Shown here: positions 8,171 through 18,572 of the stretch, piece by piece
Layout of the letters: each line of letters starts with the position of its first letter
How positions within the stretch are numbered: the stretch's first letter is position 1
Origin: Kitasatospora sp. Root107
Lineage (GTDB): Bacteria > Actinomycetota > Actinomycetes > Streptomycetales > Streptomycetaceae
Reading direction: 5' to 3'
Assembly: GCF_001424875.1 (NCBI RefSeq)
Contig: NZ_LMCT01000073.1
Coordinates: 31,728-95,727, forward strand
Length of the DNA stretch: 64,000 bases
Notes under the pieces: generated by a model
What the model was told of the DNA's origin: nothing
Databases searched by the model: none
The model's input: the letters and a program-made list of their open reading frames with translations, nothing else
Program-made: the position numbers and the translations under genes

Positions 8171-8452
8171 TCAGGACCCGGCTGCTGCAGCCACCTTGCC
8201 CTTGCCACGCGTGGCACCACCGCGGCCTCGGAGGATCACTCCGGACTCGCTCAACATGCGGTGCACGAAGCCGTAGGAGCGGCCGGTCTCCTCCGCAAGC
8301 GCGCGAATGCTCGCCCCGGAGTCGTATTTCTTCTTCAGATCGGCCGCGAGCTTCTCACGCGCGGCACCAGTTACCCGGCTGCCCTTTTTCAGAGTCTCGG
8401 CCACCCGTGCCTCCTCGTAGCTTTGCTCGGTCAGATTCCCATGATCACCCAT
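8171..8452 (-). CDS. Small helix-turn-helix DNA-binding protein
   Basis: The 93-residue protein carries a Hin/resolvase-type helix-turn-helix: KYDSGASIRALAEETGRSYG followed by FVHRMLSESGVILRGRGG, then a Gly/Lys/Ala tail that could add non-specific DNA contacts. The frame is open to 8530, but ATG 8452 has CCAGGAG with 7-base spacing and gives the usual length. It lies between the ABC-F gene and the hydratase gene on the same strand, matching the Rv1472-Rv1473-Rv1473A neighbourhood. Target genes are unknown. Confidence 0.82.
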   Translation of the reverse strand: MGDHGNLTEQSYEEARVAETLKKGSRVTGAAREKLAADLKKKYDSGASIRALAEETGRSYGFVHRMLSESGVILRGRGGATRGKGKVAAAAGS

Positions 8453-8744
8453 AGCCAGGCTCCTGGCCACCCATTCGACAAGGTCGATACCGGGAAAGCG
8501 CAGTCTGCCGGTCGTGATCGCTGCGCACAAGGGCGCTCACAGAGGGTGCTCACGCCCCCCACCGAGGCAGCCGACCGGGCGCGGTGGGGGGCGAAATTGC
8601 TGATCAGCGCGGGCGAGCCGGTGGATGAACACTGCTCCGCGGCCAGCGGAACTTTTCAAACGGAATCCGGGACTCTCCCATTCCCGGATTCCGTCGGTGA
8701 CCGGATTTTCTACGCCAGAGAACCTACTCGGCGTCTACCGGCCG

Positions 8745-10343
<1,599 letters not shown>

Positions 10344-10514
10344 GGCTGTGGAAAACTCCTGAGACAGGCGGGGCGGCGGATGGGGGCGGGGCTGGGGTGA
10401 GGCGCCTCGGGCGCCGCGCGCCCGCTAATGCCCAGAGAGAACAGCCATGCGGCCCAGTCTACCGGCACCGGTCCAGAGCCTTTTTCGTCAGGCAGATGCT
10501 CAGCCACGTGACAC
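10344..10514 (-). promoter_or_regulatory. Leader of the ABC-F gene with hairpins
   Basis: Reading on the minus strand, a TAGACT hexamer at 10456-10461 is followed 7 bases later by the small ORF at 10448, then by GC-rich palindromes (GGGCG-N5-CGCCC and GAGGCGCCTC at 10399-10408), and then by an AGGAG site before the ABC-F ATG. This order resembles ribosome-mediated attenuators of ABC-F resistance genes. No -35 hexamer at standard spacing is convincing. The palindromic repeat B begins at the far end. Confidence 0.35.
10425..10448 (-). CDS. Possible 7-codon upstream ORF before the ABC-F gene
   Basis: The frame reads MAVLSGH then TAG. It has no ribosome site, but an upstream TAGACT hexamer at the right distance would make it leaderless. 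A stable stem-loop region follows before the ABC-F start. Short leader peptides of this kind control several ABC-F genes in other bacteria. The call rests on position and structure only; a chance ORF of this length is quite possible. Confidence 0.3.
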   Translation of the reverse strand: MAVLSGH

Positions 10515-10628
10515 CAGGGGCCCGGGGAACGGCGGCGCCGACCTTTGGAGCGTTGCACCTGCGTAGATGGTCAGGCACTTTCGCAGTGACCCGAACGCCA
10601 GATCTCCTCGCAGTTCCCCGAGCCCCTG
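10515..10628. repeat. Palindromic intergenic repeat, copy B
   Basis: Same orientation of the core as copy A (contains GGTCAGGCACTTTCGCAG). The right arm matches copy A exactly, while the left arm differs at several bases (CAGGGGCCCGGGGAACGG). A 14-bp sequence outside the left arm, GGCAGATGCTCAGC (10491-10504), is also found left of copy C. The element separates the ABC-F leader from the 3' end of the next minus-strand gene. Confidence 0.82.
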
Positions 10629-10652
10629 GTCGGCTCTGGCTGAGCGCAGCGG

Positions 10653-11570
10653 CTACTTGGCCGGGCAGCCCGGGGTGGGGTGGAGGGCGGCGAAGGGGAC
10701 GGTGCAGGTGGATTCGGGGACCGCGAGCTTGGTGTCGTAGGTGCGGGCGCCCAGGACGGGGCCGTCCTCGATGCTGACGCGTTGGTCGTCGAGGCGGCGC
10801 AGCTGGACGTTGGGCCCGGCTTCGAGCTGGAAGCCGCGGGTGGAGAGGCGGAAGCCGGTGATCCCGCCGGGCAGCGGGTTGCCCGCGCCGTTGGTGCCGG
10901 TGCAGGAGCGTGGCACCAGGACCGCGTACCCGGTGTGCACCGCCCGCAGCGGGTCGTACGAACACCCGGCCAGCGGGCGGGAGTTGAACCGGAGGTCGCC
11001 GTCGCTGTCGCGGAAGCCCATGGTCAGGGCGGGGGTGACCACCGCCACCCAGGCTTCGTCGCCGCCGACCGTCTGGAGCGCTGCGGCGGCCCGCTGGACC
11101 AGGCCGGCCTGCTTCTCCGCCTCGGTGCGCTCGAGGCCCTCCTTGACGTCCTCGCCGTGCAGCCAGTCGGCCAGGCCGGGGACGGCCCGGTGCCAGCGGA
11201 CCTCGTGGTCGCTGGGGCGGACCGAGGTGACCATGCCGTCGTCCCAGATCACCACGGCGCTCTCGCCGGCCATCGCCTGGTGCAGTGCGGTGGCACCCTC
11301 CCGGCGGTAGGACCAGAGGAGTTCGCCGCTCTGCCGGTCGAAGGCTTCCAGTCCGGGGCCGACCCGGAGCTCCAGGCTGTCGGCCGAGCGGGTCTGGGCA
11401 CCGACCGGGCTGGCTTCCACGCTGTCCGCGTCGCCCGGCTTCACCAGGCGGTCACCGAACGGCACCGGGCGGTTCGCGTGCGCGGCGGCACCCACCCCGA
11501 GGACCGCCAGCACGGCGAGCGCGGGCAGCACGGATCGGCGGGTGAGGGCACGCAGCGGCTTCCTGGACAC
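10653..11570 (-). CDS. PQQ-like beta-propeller protein, membrane-anchored or secreted
   Basis: With GTG 11570 as start (VSRKPLRALTRRSVLPALAV) the product has 305 residues, with an N-terminal hydrophobic helix serving as signal or anchor. The remainder has propeller-like repeats: LEAFDRQSGELLWSYRREG, VIWDDGMVTSVRPSDHEVRW and others, in the manner of BamB/PQQ-binding-like proteins, though only about half a full propeller is evident. Two pairs of Cys near the C-terminus could form disulfides. No Gly-Cys lipobox is visible. Function unknown; it is divergent from the GH26 gene. Confidence 0.7.
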   Translation of the reverse strand: MSRKPLRALTRRSVLPALAVLAVLGVGAAAHANRPVPFGDRLVKPGDADSVEASPVGAQTRSADSLELRVGPGLEAFDRQSGELLWSYRREGATALHQAMAGESAVVIWDDGMVTSVRPSDHEVRWHRAVPGLADWLHGEDVKEGLERTEAEKQAGLVQRAAAALQTVGGDEAWVAVVTPALTMGFRDSDGDLRFNSRPLAGCSYDPLRAVHTGYAVLVPRSCTGTNGAGNPLPGGITGFRLSTRGFQLEAGPNVQLRRLDDQRVSIEDGPVLGARTYDTKLAVPESTCTVPFAALHPTPGCPAK

Positions 11571-11921
11571 GGGCGGAGCGTATCCAACCCGCGCGCCCTC
11601 CGTCAGCCAGGCACGGCGGAACACCCCCGGGGCCGACGGGACCTCCGGGGCTCACCGGCACGTCAGAAGCCCAGGTCGGCCAACGGGCAACCGGTCCGGA
11701 GCGCGGCTGGGGTGCGACTGCGGTCACTGGACGGACTGTTACAGAGGTGGTACGCAACACCTTCGGGTGAGCGGGCGGCCCCGGCAGGGGCCCTGCTGGG
11801 CCAACCCTCCCGCGCGACCTACCACTATCGAGTGACATGAGGCTTTTCTGACGGTCTGTGGGATTACCGTCGTGCCTACTGGCCTGGACAGGCCCCGCAC
11901 GCCGCCCCGAGGAGAAGACCC
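11571..11921. promoter_or_regulatory. Divergent intergenic region, propeller gene / GH26 gene
   Basis: This 351-base gap must hold promoters in both directions. I see an inverted repeat GACGGT-N10-ACCGTC at 11850-11871, about 50 bases upstream of the GH26 ATG, and a GC-rich palindrome near 11773-11800. No clear -35/-10 pair was recognised and no gene is supported. Confidence 0.4.
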
Positions 11922-12995
11922 ATGCGCTTGGCCCGCCTGACGCTGGCCGCCGCCGCGCTGCTGTTGGTGACCACGGCGAGCGTTCCCTCCGGTACTCCGC
12001 TGAGCCAGACCGAGCGGCACACCGCGCTCTCCTCGGACGCCATCGAACCGCGCGGAGCGGCCCCCCGCCCGGCCGTCCAGCGGGCCAGGCACGAGCCGCC
12101 GTTCGGCGCCTTCGTCGGATCGTGGGACAACTACATCCCGAACATCGCCAAGATGGCCACCTGGCTGAACGGCGCCGACATGCAGGTCGGCCACACCTAC
12201 CTGGCGGGCAACGGCTGGGGGGACGTCGAGGGCGAGCCGGTGGTGCTCGGCCTCTGGTCGCAGTGGAAGCTGGCCGACCCGCAGCGCAAGCTGGTGCTCG
12301 GCGTGCCGATGCTGGTGCCGAACGAGAACAACACGCCGGACGCCGAGGTGGCCCGGCTGCTGGCCAGGGGGAACAAGGGCGAGTTCGACCAGCACTTCCT
12401 CAAGCTGGCCAGGAAGCTGGTCGCGCTCGGCGGGCAGGACACCGTCATGACGCTGGGCTGGGAGATGAACGGCACCACCTACACCAGCCGCTGCAAGCCC
12501 GACCCGACCGCCTGGAAGGCGTACTGGCGGCGGATCGTGACGGTGATGCGCTCGGTGCCCGGGCAGCACTTCAGGTTCGACTTCAACCCGACCCGGGGGC
12601 TGGACGCCATCCCGTGGACGCGCTGCTACCCGGGCGACGACGTGGTCGACATCATCGGGATGGACAGCTACGACCAGCCCGCCGGCGGCACCTTCGACGA
12701 GTACATCTCCGAGCCGTACGGGCTGCAGGACCAGGTGGAGTTCGCGGCCAAGCGCGGCAAGCCGGTCTCGTACCCCGAGTGGGGGCTGTTCCGCAACGGC
12801 GACAACCCGGAGTTCGTCCGGCGGATGGTGGAGTGGATGCGCACTCACGACACCGCCTACCAGACCGTCACCGACTACTGCCCGCACGGCTTCTGGCAGT
12901 GCGACCGCAACCCCAGGTCGACCGCCGCGTTCAAGCAGCTGATGACCGGGTCGAAGGGCGCCGCCGCGCCGTCAGCTCCGCATCCGGGCCAGTAG
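11922..12995 (+). CDS. Secreted glycoside hydrolase family 26-like protein
   Basis: The 357-residue protein begins with a signal peptide (RLTLAAAALLLVTTASVPSG). The mature part matches the GH26 fold: GAFVGSWDNYIPNIAKMATW at the first strand, TLGWEMNGTTYT with the acid/base Glu, FDFNPTRG, and KPVSYPEWGLF with the nucleophile Glu near residue 280. GH26 enzymes are mostly beta-mannanases and mixed-linkage endoglucanases. An AGGAG-type site precedes the ATG. It overlaps tail to tail by 24 bases with the last gene of the exopolysaccharide cluster, so it may trim or degrade that polymer, or act on plant mannan. Substrate is not provable from sequence. Confidence 0.82.
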   Translation: MRLARLTLAAAALLLVTTASVPSGTPLSQTERHTALSSDAIEPRGAAPRPAVQRARHEPPFGAFVGSWDNYIPNIAKMATWLNGADMQVGHTYLAGNGWGDVEGEPVVLGLWSQWKLADPQRKLVLGVPMLVPNENNTPDAEVARLLARGNKGEFDQHFLKLARKLVALGGQDTVMTLGWEMNGTTYTSRCKPDPTAWKAYWRRIVTVMRSVPGQHFRFDFNPTRGLDAIPWTRCYPGDDVVDIIGMDSYDQPAGGTFDEYISEPYGLQDQVEFAAKRGKPVSYPEWGLFRNGDNPEFVRRMVEWMRTHDTAYQTVTDYCPHGFWQCDRNPRSTAAFKQLMTGSKGAAAPSAPHPGQ

Positions 12996-14129
12996 CACCC
13001 GCTTCACCCCGGGCAGCCTGGTGCGCAGCTGGTGCACCAGGGCCTGCCTGACCAGCACCCGGACCGCCCGGCCTGCCGCCCACGGGGCAAGCCGGCCGGG
13101 GCCCAGCACCAGCCGCTGGTTGGGGAGCTGGTCGGGGCGCCAGCGCTGCTTGTACGGCTCCTGGCCGCGCAGCAGGCTGAGCACCGGGATCTCGGCGGCC
13201 CTGACCTCGTCCAGCGCGGCGCCGAACAGCAGACCGGCGATGTCGAGCCGCTCACGCAGGGCCGGCTTGGCGCCGTACATGTAGAGGCCGCCGAACGGCG
13301 GGCTGAGCAGCAGCAGGTTCACCGCGACCAACTCCTCGTCCAGGTAGAACCGGTGGACCGCGGCCCGGCCGGCGGCGACCAGCCCGGTGGTGGACTCGGA
13401 CAGGTGGGCGGCGAACCGTTCGGTGCGGTGCTCGGGGGTGACGCCGCGGTCCTGCCACTGCTCGATGTGCAGCCGGAGCAGGCCCTCGATCGCCGCCGGC
13501 ACCTCGGCCGGGGTGGCGCTGCGGACCTGGACGCCGGACTCGGCGATCTTCCGCTGCTTGACCCGGCTGCGCTGGGCGGTCTTGCCGGGCAGCCGCTTGA
13601 GCAGCTCCTCCATCGGGACCGCCGGGAGGTACTGGCAGAGCGAGTCGGCGAACCGGTGCCGTCGGCCCCGCCAGTGCCGGAACACCTGCTGGACGGCGGC
13701 CTCCGGCCGGACCTCGCGCAGCTCCAGCGAGTGCCAGGGGCGGGTCAGCGGCAGGGCGGCGGCCAGCTCGGCGGCGGCCAGGTCGGCGCAGGAGTCGTCC
13801 AGCAGGACGTCGGTGAAGTCCACCAGGCCCGCGCCGAGATTGGTCAACCCGCCGAACGGGCCCCGGCGTTGCAGTGCGGCGGCGGCCACCAGCCGGTCGT
13901 CCCGGCGGACCAGCACCAGCACCAGGGCGCCCGGGCGCCCGTAGTGGCGCCACCAGGAGGCCAGCCAGGCGGCCGACTGGAAGGAGGTGGCGGTGGCGCA
14001 GCGGGCCGCCAGCTCGTCCCACTCGGCGGCGACCCGGTCGAGGGCGTCGTCCTCCCGGCGGACCTCGGTGTGCCAGCGCGGCGCGCCGCTCTGCGCGGGC
14101 AGCGAGCCGACCGAGAGTTCGGTGGTCAT
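12972..14129 (-). CDS. CelD/BcsL-like GNAT acyltransferase of the exopolysaccharide cluster
   Basis: The 385-residue protein has the CelD-type double GNAT arrangement: an N-terminal WDELAARCATATSFQSAAWL, the middle LLRLHIEQWQDRGVTPEHRT, and the C-terminal GAAVHRFYLDEELVAVNLLL-like acyl-CoA fold with LYMYGAKPALRERLDIAG. Proteins of this family occur in polysaccharide clusters and are thought to add acyl or amino-acyl groups. ATG 14129 overlaps the upstream stop (ATGA). It is the last gene of the operon and converges with the GH26 gene. Confidence 0.8.
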   Translation of the reverse strand: MTTELSVGSLPAQSGAPRWHTEVRREDDALDRVAAEWDELAARCATATSFQSAAWLASWWRHYGRPGALVLVLVRRDDRLVAAAALQRRGPFGGLTNLGAGLVDFTDVLLDDSCADLAAAELAAALPLTRPWHSLELREVRPEAAVQQVFRHWRGRRHRFADSLCQYLPAVPMEELLKRLPGKTAQRSRVKQRKIAESGVQVRSATPAEVPAAIEGLLRLHIEQWQDRGVTPEHRTERFAAHLSESTTGLVAAGRAAVHRFYLDEELVAVNLLLLSPPFGGLYMYGAKPALRERLDIAGLLFGAALDEVRAAEIPVLSLLRGQEPYKQRWRPDQLPNQRLVLGPGRLAPWAAGRAVRVLVRQALVHQLRTRLPGVKRVLLARMRS

Positions 14130-14815
14130 CCTCGGCTCCCGGTCTGCTGCGGCTCCTTGGCGGCGGTCTCCGCGCGGCGCTTGGGGACCTCCAGGGAGAG
14201 CGCGACGGTCTGTTCGGACGGGGTCTCGGCCGGGGCGCCGGGTTCGGCGGCGCTCGCGCTCTTCGGGCGACGGGTCATCAGCACCAGGGCGCCGAGCAGC
14301 AGCCCGCCGGCCGCACCGACCGCGACGTCCAGCTGGGCGGAGGGGGTGGCCGGGCGGTCCGGTACGGCGGCTCCGGCCAGCGGGACCAGCTTGACGCCGG
14401 TCTCCTTGGTGCTGGTGTTGGCGAAGGCGATCAGCGACTTGGCCACCGCGTCGGCGGCCCGCGCGGCGTCGGTGCCCTTGGCGCCGGAGCCGGTGATCTC
14501 GATCACCGGGGCGTCCGGCGAGGTGGTGCCGCGGACCAGCTCGGCCAGCTCGTTGATGGTCCGGCCGGTCTCGGCCGCCGCGCCCGCCAGCACCTGCGGC
14601 TGGCCGGCCAGCCGGCCGTACGCCTGGGCGAAGTTGACGGCGACAGCGCCCTCGCCCGGGCCCTGCGGGACCACCACCACATAGGAGTTGGCGGTGTAGC
14701 TGGGGTGCGAGACGACGGCGTATCCGGCGCCGGCCATGGCACCCAGCGGCACGGCGAGCGCAACCGGCCACCAACGGCGGGTCAGGGTGCGCGAGCGCCT
14801 GCGCAGTTCGGACAT
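14126..14815 (-). CDS. Wzz-like chain-length/capsule co-polymerase protein
   Basis: The 229-residue protein has an N-terminal helix (WWPVALAVPLGAMAGAGYAV), an extracytoplasmic domain with YTANSYVVVVPQG and VAVNFAQAYGRLAGQPQVLA, and a second helix (VAVGAAGGLLLGALVLMTRR), followed by a disordered cytoplasmic tail. This is the Wzz topology. No tyrosine-kinase domain follows. It probably tunes polymer length for the cluster. CCAAGGAG precedes the ATG. Confidence 0.8.
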   Translation of the reverse strand: MSELRRRSRTLTRRWWPVALAVPLGAMAGAGYAVVSHPSYTANSYVVVVPQGPGEGAVAVNFAQAYGRLAGQPQVLAGAAAETGRTINELAELVRGTTSPDAPVIEITGSGAKGTDAARAADAVAKSLIAFANTSTKETGVKLVPLAGAAVPDRPATPSAQLDVAVGAAGGLLLGALVLMTRRPKSASAAEPGAPAETPSEQTVALSLEVPKRRAETAAKEPQQTGSRG

Positions 14816-14829
14816 GGGAAGCTCCTTGG

Positions 14830-16005
14830 CTAGAACGTTCGATTCAGGACTGGGGGTGCGGGCACCCGGCCCGGCACTCCCCCGAGGCGGTCGTAGAGCA
14901 GGGCCAGCCGGTCGGCGATCCGGGCGATGTCGTAGTGGGCGACCGCCGGGGGCTGTGGCAGCACGGTGCTGCGACGGCTCCAGAGTTCACACAGCGAGGT
15001 GGTGTAGGCGGCGGCCGAGCCGGGCAGCCGGACCGCTCCAGGGGCCGCCTCGGGAGGCAGCTCGTCCAGCGCCGGGCAGGCGCTGTGCCGGACCGGGAGT
15101 CCGGCGGCCAGGCCCTCCAGCACGGTCAGGCCGAAGGTCTCCTCGGCCGACGGGGCGGCCAACACGTCCATCGCGGTGAGCAGTTCGGGCACGTCGGAGC
15201 GCTCGCCGGTGAGTAGCAGCCGGTGCAGCACCCCGAGCTCCCCGGCCTGCCTGAGCAGCGCCGCCCGTTCGGGTCCGGCCCCGACCAGCAGCAGCCAGGG
15301 CTCCCGCAGGGCCGGGTGCTGGGCGCCCAGCCTGGTCAGCTCGGCCAGTACCGAGACCAGCAGCCCGAACTGCTTGCCGGGGACCAACCGGCCGACCGCG
15401 CCGATCACCCAGGCGGACTGGGGCAGGCCCAGCTCGGCCCGGACGCCCTGCCGGAGCGCCGCCCTGGAGGCGGTCGGCAGGCTGTACCTGGCGGTTTCGA
15501 TGCCGTTCGGCAGCAGCTCCACCCGCTGCGGCGGCACCCCCCAGTCGTCCAGCGTGGCGGCGACCTGCCGGGAGACCGCGACGGTGGTCGAGCCGAGCCG
15601 TTCGGCGGCCAGGTAGAGCGCCTTGACGCCGGGGGTGACCGGTCGGCCCTCGATCACCGTGGCGTGCAGCGAGTGCTCGGTGGCCAGCACCTGGCGTACC
15701 CCGGCCAGCCGGGCGGCCAGCCGGCCGTACAGCCCGGCCCGGTAGAGGTGGGTGTGCACCAGGTCGTACCGACCGTGCCGGATCAGGCCGGTGAGCCGGG
15801 GCAGCACCCCGAGGTCACGGTTGCCGCGCATCGCCAGGTCGTGCACCGGGATGCCTTCGGCGGTGAGCGCGGCGGCCACCGTGCCGGGATTGGTCAGGGT
15901 GGCCACCTCGCAGCGGTGCCGCTCGGGCAGGTGACGGAGGATCAGCTCCAGCTGGCGCTCGGCGCCGCCGGAGGCCAGGCCGGTGATCACGTGCAGGACC
16001 TTCAT
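14830..16005 (-). CDS. GT4 family glycosyltransferase
   Basis: The 391-residue protein opens with MKVLHVITGLASGGAERQLE, the classical N-terminus of GT-B GT4 enzymes. The middle carries TTVAVSRQVAATLDDWGVPP and VELLPNGIETARY, the sugar-nucleotide half begins IGAVGRLVPGKQFGLLVSVL, and the E-x7-E region is SAEETFGLTVLEGLAAGLPV. ATG 16005 overlaps the stop of the upstream deacetylase part (ATGA). It is a cytoplasmic transferase adding a sugar to the lipid-linked repeat unit; donor unknown. Confidence 0.88.
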   Translation of the reverse strand: MKVLHVITGLASGGAERQLELILRHLPERHRCEVATLTNPGTVAAALTAEGIPVHDLAMRGNRDLGVLPRLTGLIRHGRYDLVHTHLYRAGLYGRLAARLAGVRQVLATEHSLHATVIEGRPVTPGVKALYLAAERLGSTTVAVSRQVAATLDDWGVPPQRVELLPNGIETARYSLPTASRAALRQGVRAELGLPQSAWVIGAVGRLVPGKQFGLLVSVLAELTRLGAQHPALREPWLLLVGAGPERAALLRQAGELGVLHRLLLTGERSDVPELLTAMDVLAAPSAEETFGLTVLEGLAAGLPVRHSACPALDELPPEAAPGAVRLPGSAAAYTTSLCELWSRRSTVLPQPPAVAHYDIARIADRLALLYDRLGGVPGRVPAPPVLNRTF

Positions 16006-18572
16006 CGGCCGGCCCTCCCCGGGCGGCGCGCGCGCAGCGCGGTGAGCACGTCCCTGACCTGGTGCCGCCCGCGCTTGGCCCGCAGCCGCAAGGCGCCGTC
16101 CCGGTCGCCGACATAGCTCCGGGGCAGGGCGTAGCGGCCGGTGAGCCCGCCGTGCGCGATCGCGCAGGCGTAGTCGTACCCGGCGTCCCGGACCGCGTGG
16201 GTGGCGGCCAGGTCGACCGCGCCGTACGGGTAGCAGAAGCCGGTGACCGGGCCGCCAATCAGCTCCTCGAGGGCCCGGCGGCTCTCCCTGGTCTGCACCG
16301 CCAGCCGGTCGGCGGGCAGTCCCGGCAGTGCCTGGTGACCGAGGCCGTGCGAGCCGATCTCCCAACCGGCCCGGGCCAGTTCGGTGACCTGATCGAGGGT
16401 CAGCAGCTGCTTGCGCGGGCCCTCGACGTCCCAGCCGTTCTCGGTGCCGAGCAGGTCGGGCACCACGTAGGCGGTCGCGGTGAAGCCGTACTCGTGCAGC
16501 ACCGGGACGGCGTACCGGGCGAAGTCGGCGTAGCCGTCGTCGAAGGTCAGACCGACCAGCTGCCCGGCGGTGCCCTCGGCCCTGGCCCGGAGCAGCTCTC
16601 GGACGCTGACGCCGCGTCGGCCGGTGCGGTGCAGCCAGGCCATCTGGGCGGCGAACCGTTCGGGGCTGACGGTGAGCAGGTACGGATCCTCCTCCTCCTC
16701 GGCCACCGAGTGGTACATCAGGATCCACGGGGCGCTCCGGCCGGACCCGGCCCGACGTTTGGTGCGACCGGCGGATGCCTGCGCCGGGAGGCGCAACTGC
16801 TGGGCGGAGTCGACGTCCATGGGGCAGCTTCCCTTCAGCGGCCGAAGGTGGTGGGTGGGCCCGGAAGCGGGCGGGCCGGCGGTGCCGGGCCCGACCGGTT
16901 CGGCCCGGGGGCGCGGGCCGGGGCCGAACCGGGCGAGGCCCCCCAGCAGTGGTCCGCGGATCTCGGCCGCACCGAAGGCGGTGCCGAGACCGGCGAAGAC
17001 GAGCAGCACCGTCAGCCCGCCGACCAGGGTGGCCAGCAGCGGGGAGGCGGTCAGACCGTCGGCCAGGTACCCGACGGCCGCGGCGCCCACCGCGGCCGCC
17101 AGCAGGCGGGACTGACCGGTGATCACCTTCGGCACCCGGAGCGCGATGCCGCGCAGCAGCAGCCCGCGGAGCAGCAGCCCGGCGGTGGTGGTGATCCCGG
17201 CGGCGTTCCCGGCTGCCAGGCCCAGGCCGCCGTAGCGCGGGGTGGCGGCCAGGCCGACCGTGACGGTGACCAGCAGGCCGATCGCCATCGCGCCGACCGG
17301 GTACCAGTCGAGCCGGGTCACCCGGAAGCTGGCCGGGTCCTCGTCGGCCCGGCGGACCACCGGGCGGACCGAGAAGTACGGCCGGACCATCACGCCGATC
17401 AGCGCCTGGGCGGGCAGCCCGAAGCTGTAGACCCGGATCACGGCGGCGGTGGCGGCGGTGTCGTGGGCGGTGAAGGCGCCGCGCTCGAACAGCAGGGCCA
17501 CCACCGAGGGCGCACAGGCCATCAGGAACGCGGTGCCGACCAGTACCAGCGCGGTGGCCTGGCCGATGTCCTTCTCCACCCGGTCCCGGGCGGTCCGCAG
17601 GTCGCCTGCGGCGAGCGCGCGGGCGACCAGCGGGAAGGTGACGGTGCAGATCAGGATGGCGGCGGTCATCGCGAGTTGGGAGACCTTGGCCGCGTAGTTC
17701 AGGTGCGAGATGGTGCCCGGCGGCAGGCCGGAGCCGAGGTGGCGCTCGATGAACACCTGGGACTGCCGGGTCAGCGTGAAGCCCGCGACCGGCAGTATCG
17801 CCAGCGGGATCAGCACCAGCCCGGCCGGGCCGCCCCGGCGGGACTTCCGGGGCCGACGGCGGCTCACCCGGAGCCGGCGCAGGAACGGGCCGACCAGCAC
17901 CCCAGCCATCAGCAGACTGCCGAGCGCGACGCCGAGCGCGGCCGACCGGACGCCCCAGGCGGTGTGGCCGACCAGCAGGACGCCGAGGATCGCCAGGTTG
18001 TACGCGACGTAGATGCCGGCCGGTGCGGTGAAGCTGTGGTGGGCCCGCAGCGCACTGCCCAGATAGCCCGCGATGCCGAACGGCAGGATGGTGAGCGCGG
18101 TGATCCGGGTGCAGGTGACGGCCAGCCCCGGGTCGACCAGCCCGGGGGCCAGGAACCGGACCAGCTGCGGGGCGCCGACGGCGGTCAGCACCGAGAGGCC
18201 GCACAGCGCCAGCAGCAGCCAGGGCAGCGTGGCCCGGACCAACTGCCGCACCGGGTCGGCACCCCGCGGGTTCTCCTCGCGCAGCACCAGGGCCAGGCTG
18301 AACGCCGGGACCATCAGGAACGCCATCGCGTCCTCGATCAGCAGCGGTGCGGCCGTCTCCGGCACCGTCCAGGCCACCAGGAAGGCGTCGGTGCCCTGGT
18401 TGGCCCCGAAGTACCTGGCCAGCAGCAGGTCGCGGAGCAGGCCGAAGGCGGAGCCGGCGGCGGTGAGCAGCGCGGTGACCCCGAAGGCCTTGGCGAGGAA
18501 GTCGCGCCCGGGCGCCGGGGGGCCGGGCGGGGCGGGTGCCCCGACCACGGCGACGTGCTGATCCGTACTCAT
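16002..18572 (-). CDS. MurJ-like flippase fused in frame to a polysaccharide deacetylase
   Basis: One 856-codon frame without a stop. Residues 1 to about 560 form a MurJ/MviN-type exporter with 13-14 predicted helices (FGLLRDLLLARYFGANQGTD; YFSVRPVVRRADED). Residues from about 585 form a NodB-type deacetylase: ILMYHSVAEEEEDPYLLTV, LTFDDGYADF (metal Asp pair) and EIGSHGLGHQALPG (His-x3-His). An internal ATG at 16820 (MDVDSAQQLRLP) has GAAGGGAAG 7-10 bases upstream, so the deacetylase may also be made alone (272 residues). The join is Pro/Gly-rich. Role: move lipid-linked repeat units across the membrane and remove acetyl groups from the polymer. Both ends overlap neighbours by 4 bases. Confidence 0.85.
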   Translation of the reverse strand: MSTDQHVAVVGAPAPPGPPAPGRDFLAKAFGVTALLTAAGSAFGLLRDLLLARYFGANQGTDAFLVAWTVPETAAPLLIEDAMAFLMVPAFSLALVLREENPRGADPVRQLVRATLPWLLLALCGLSVLTAVGAPQLVRFLAPGLVDPGLAVTCTRITALTILPFGIAGYLGSALRAHHSFTAPAGIYVAYNLAILGVLLVGHTAWGVRSAALGVALGSLLMAGVLVGPFLRRLRVSRRRPRKSRRGGPAGLVLIPLAILPVAGFTLTRQSQVFIERHLGSGLPPGTISHLNYAAKVSQLAMTAAILICTVTFPLVARALAAGDLRTARDRVEKDIGQATALVLVGTAFLMACAPSVVALLFERGAFTAHDTAATAAVIRVYSFGLPAQALIGVMVRPYFSVRPVVRRADEDPASFRVTRLDWYPVGAMAIGLLVTVTVGLAATPRYGGLGLAAGNAAGITTTAGLLLRGLLLRGIALRVPKVITGQSRLLAAAVGAAAVGYLADGLTASPLLATLVGGLTVLLVFAGLGTAFGAAEIRGPLLGGLARFGPGPRPRAEPVGPGTAGPPASGPTHHLRPLKGSCPMDVDSAQQLRLPAQASAGRTKRRAGSGRSAPWILMYHSVAEEEEDPYLLTVSPERFAAQMAWLHRTGRRGVSVRELLRARAEGTAGQLVGLTFDDGYADFARYAVPVLHEYGFTATAYVVPDLLGTENGWDVEGPRKQLLTLDQVTELARAGWEIGSHGLGHQALPGLPADRLAVQTRESRRALEELIGGPVTGFCYPYGAVDLAATHAVRDAGYDYACAIAHGGLTGRYALPRSYVGDRDGALRLRAKRGRHQVRDVLTALRARRPGRAGR

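Noticed and set aside
8531-8744. Gap between ABC-F and HTH genes as a possible gene site
   Set aside because: Open frames here lack ribosome sites and motifs; the stretch is best seen as a leader of the HTH gene.
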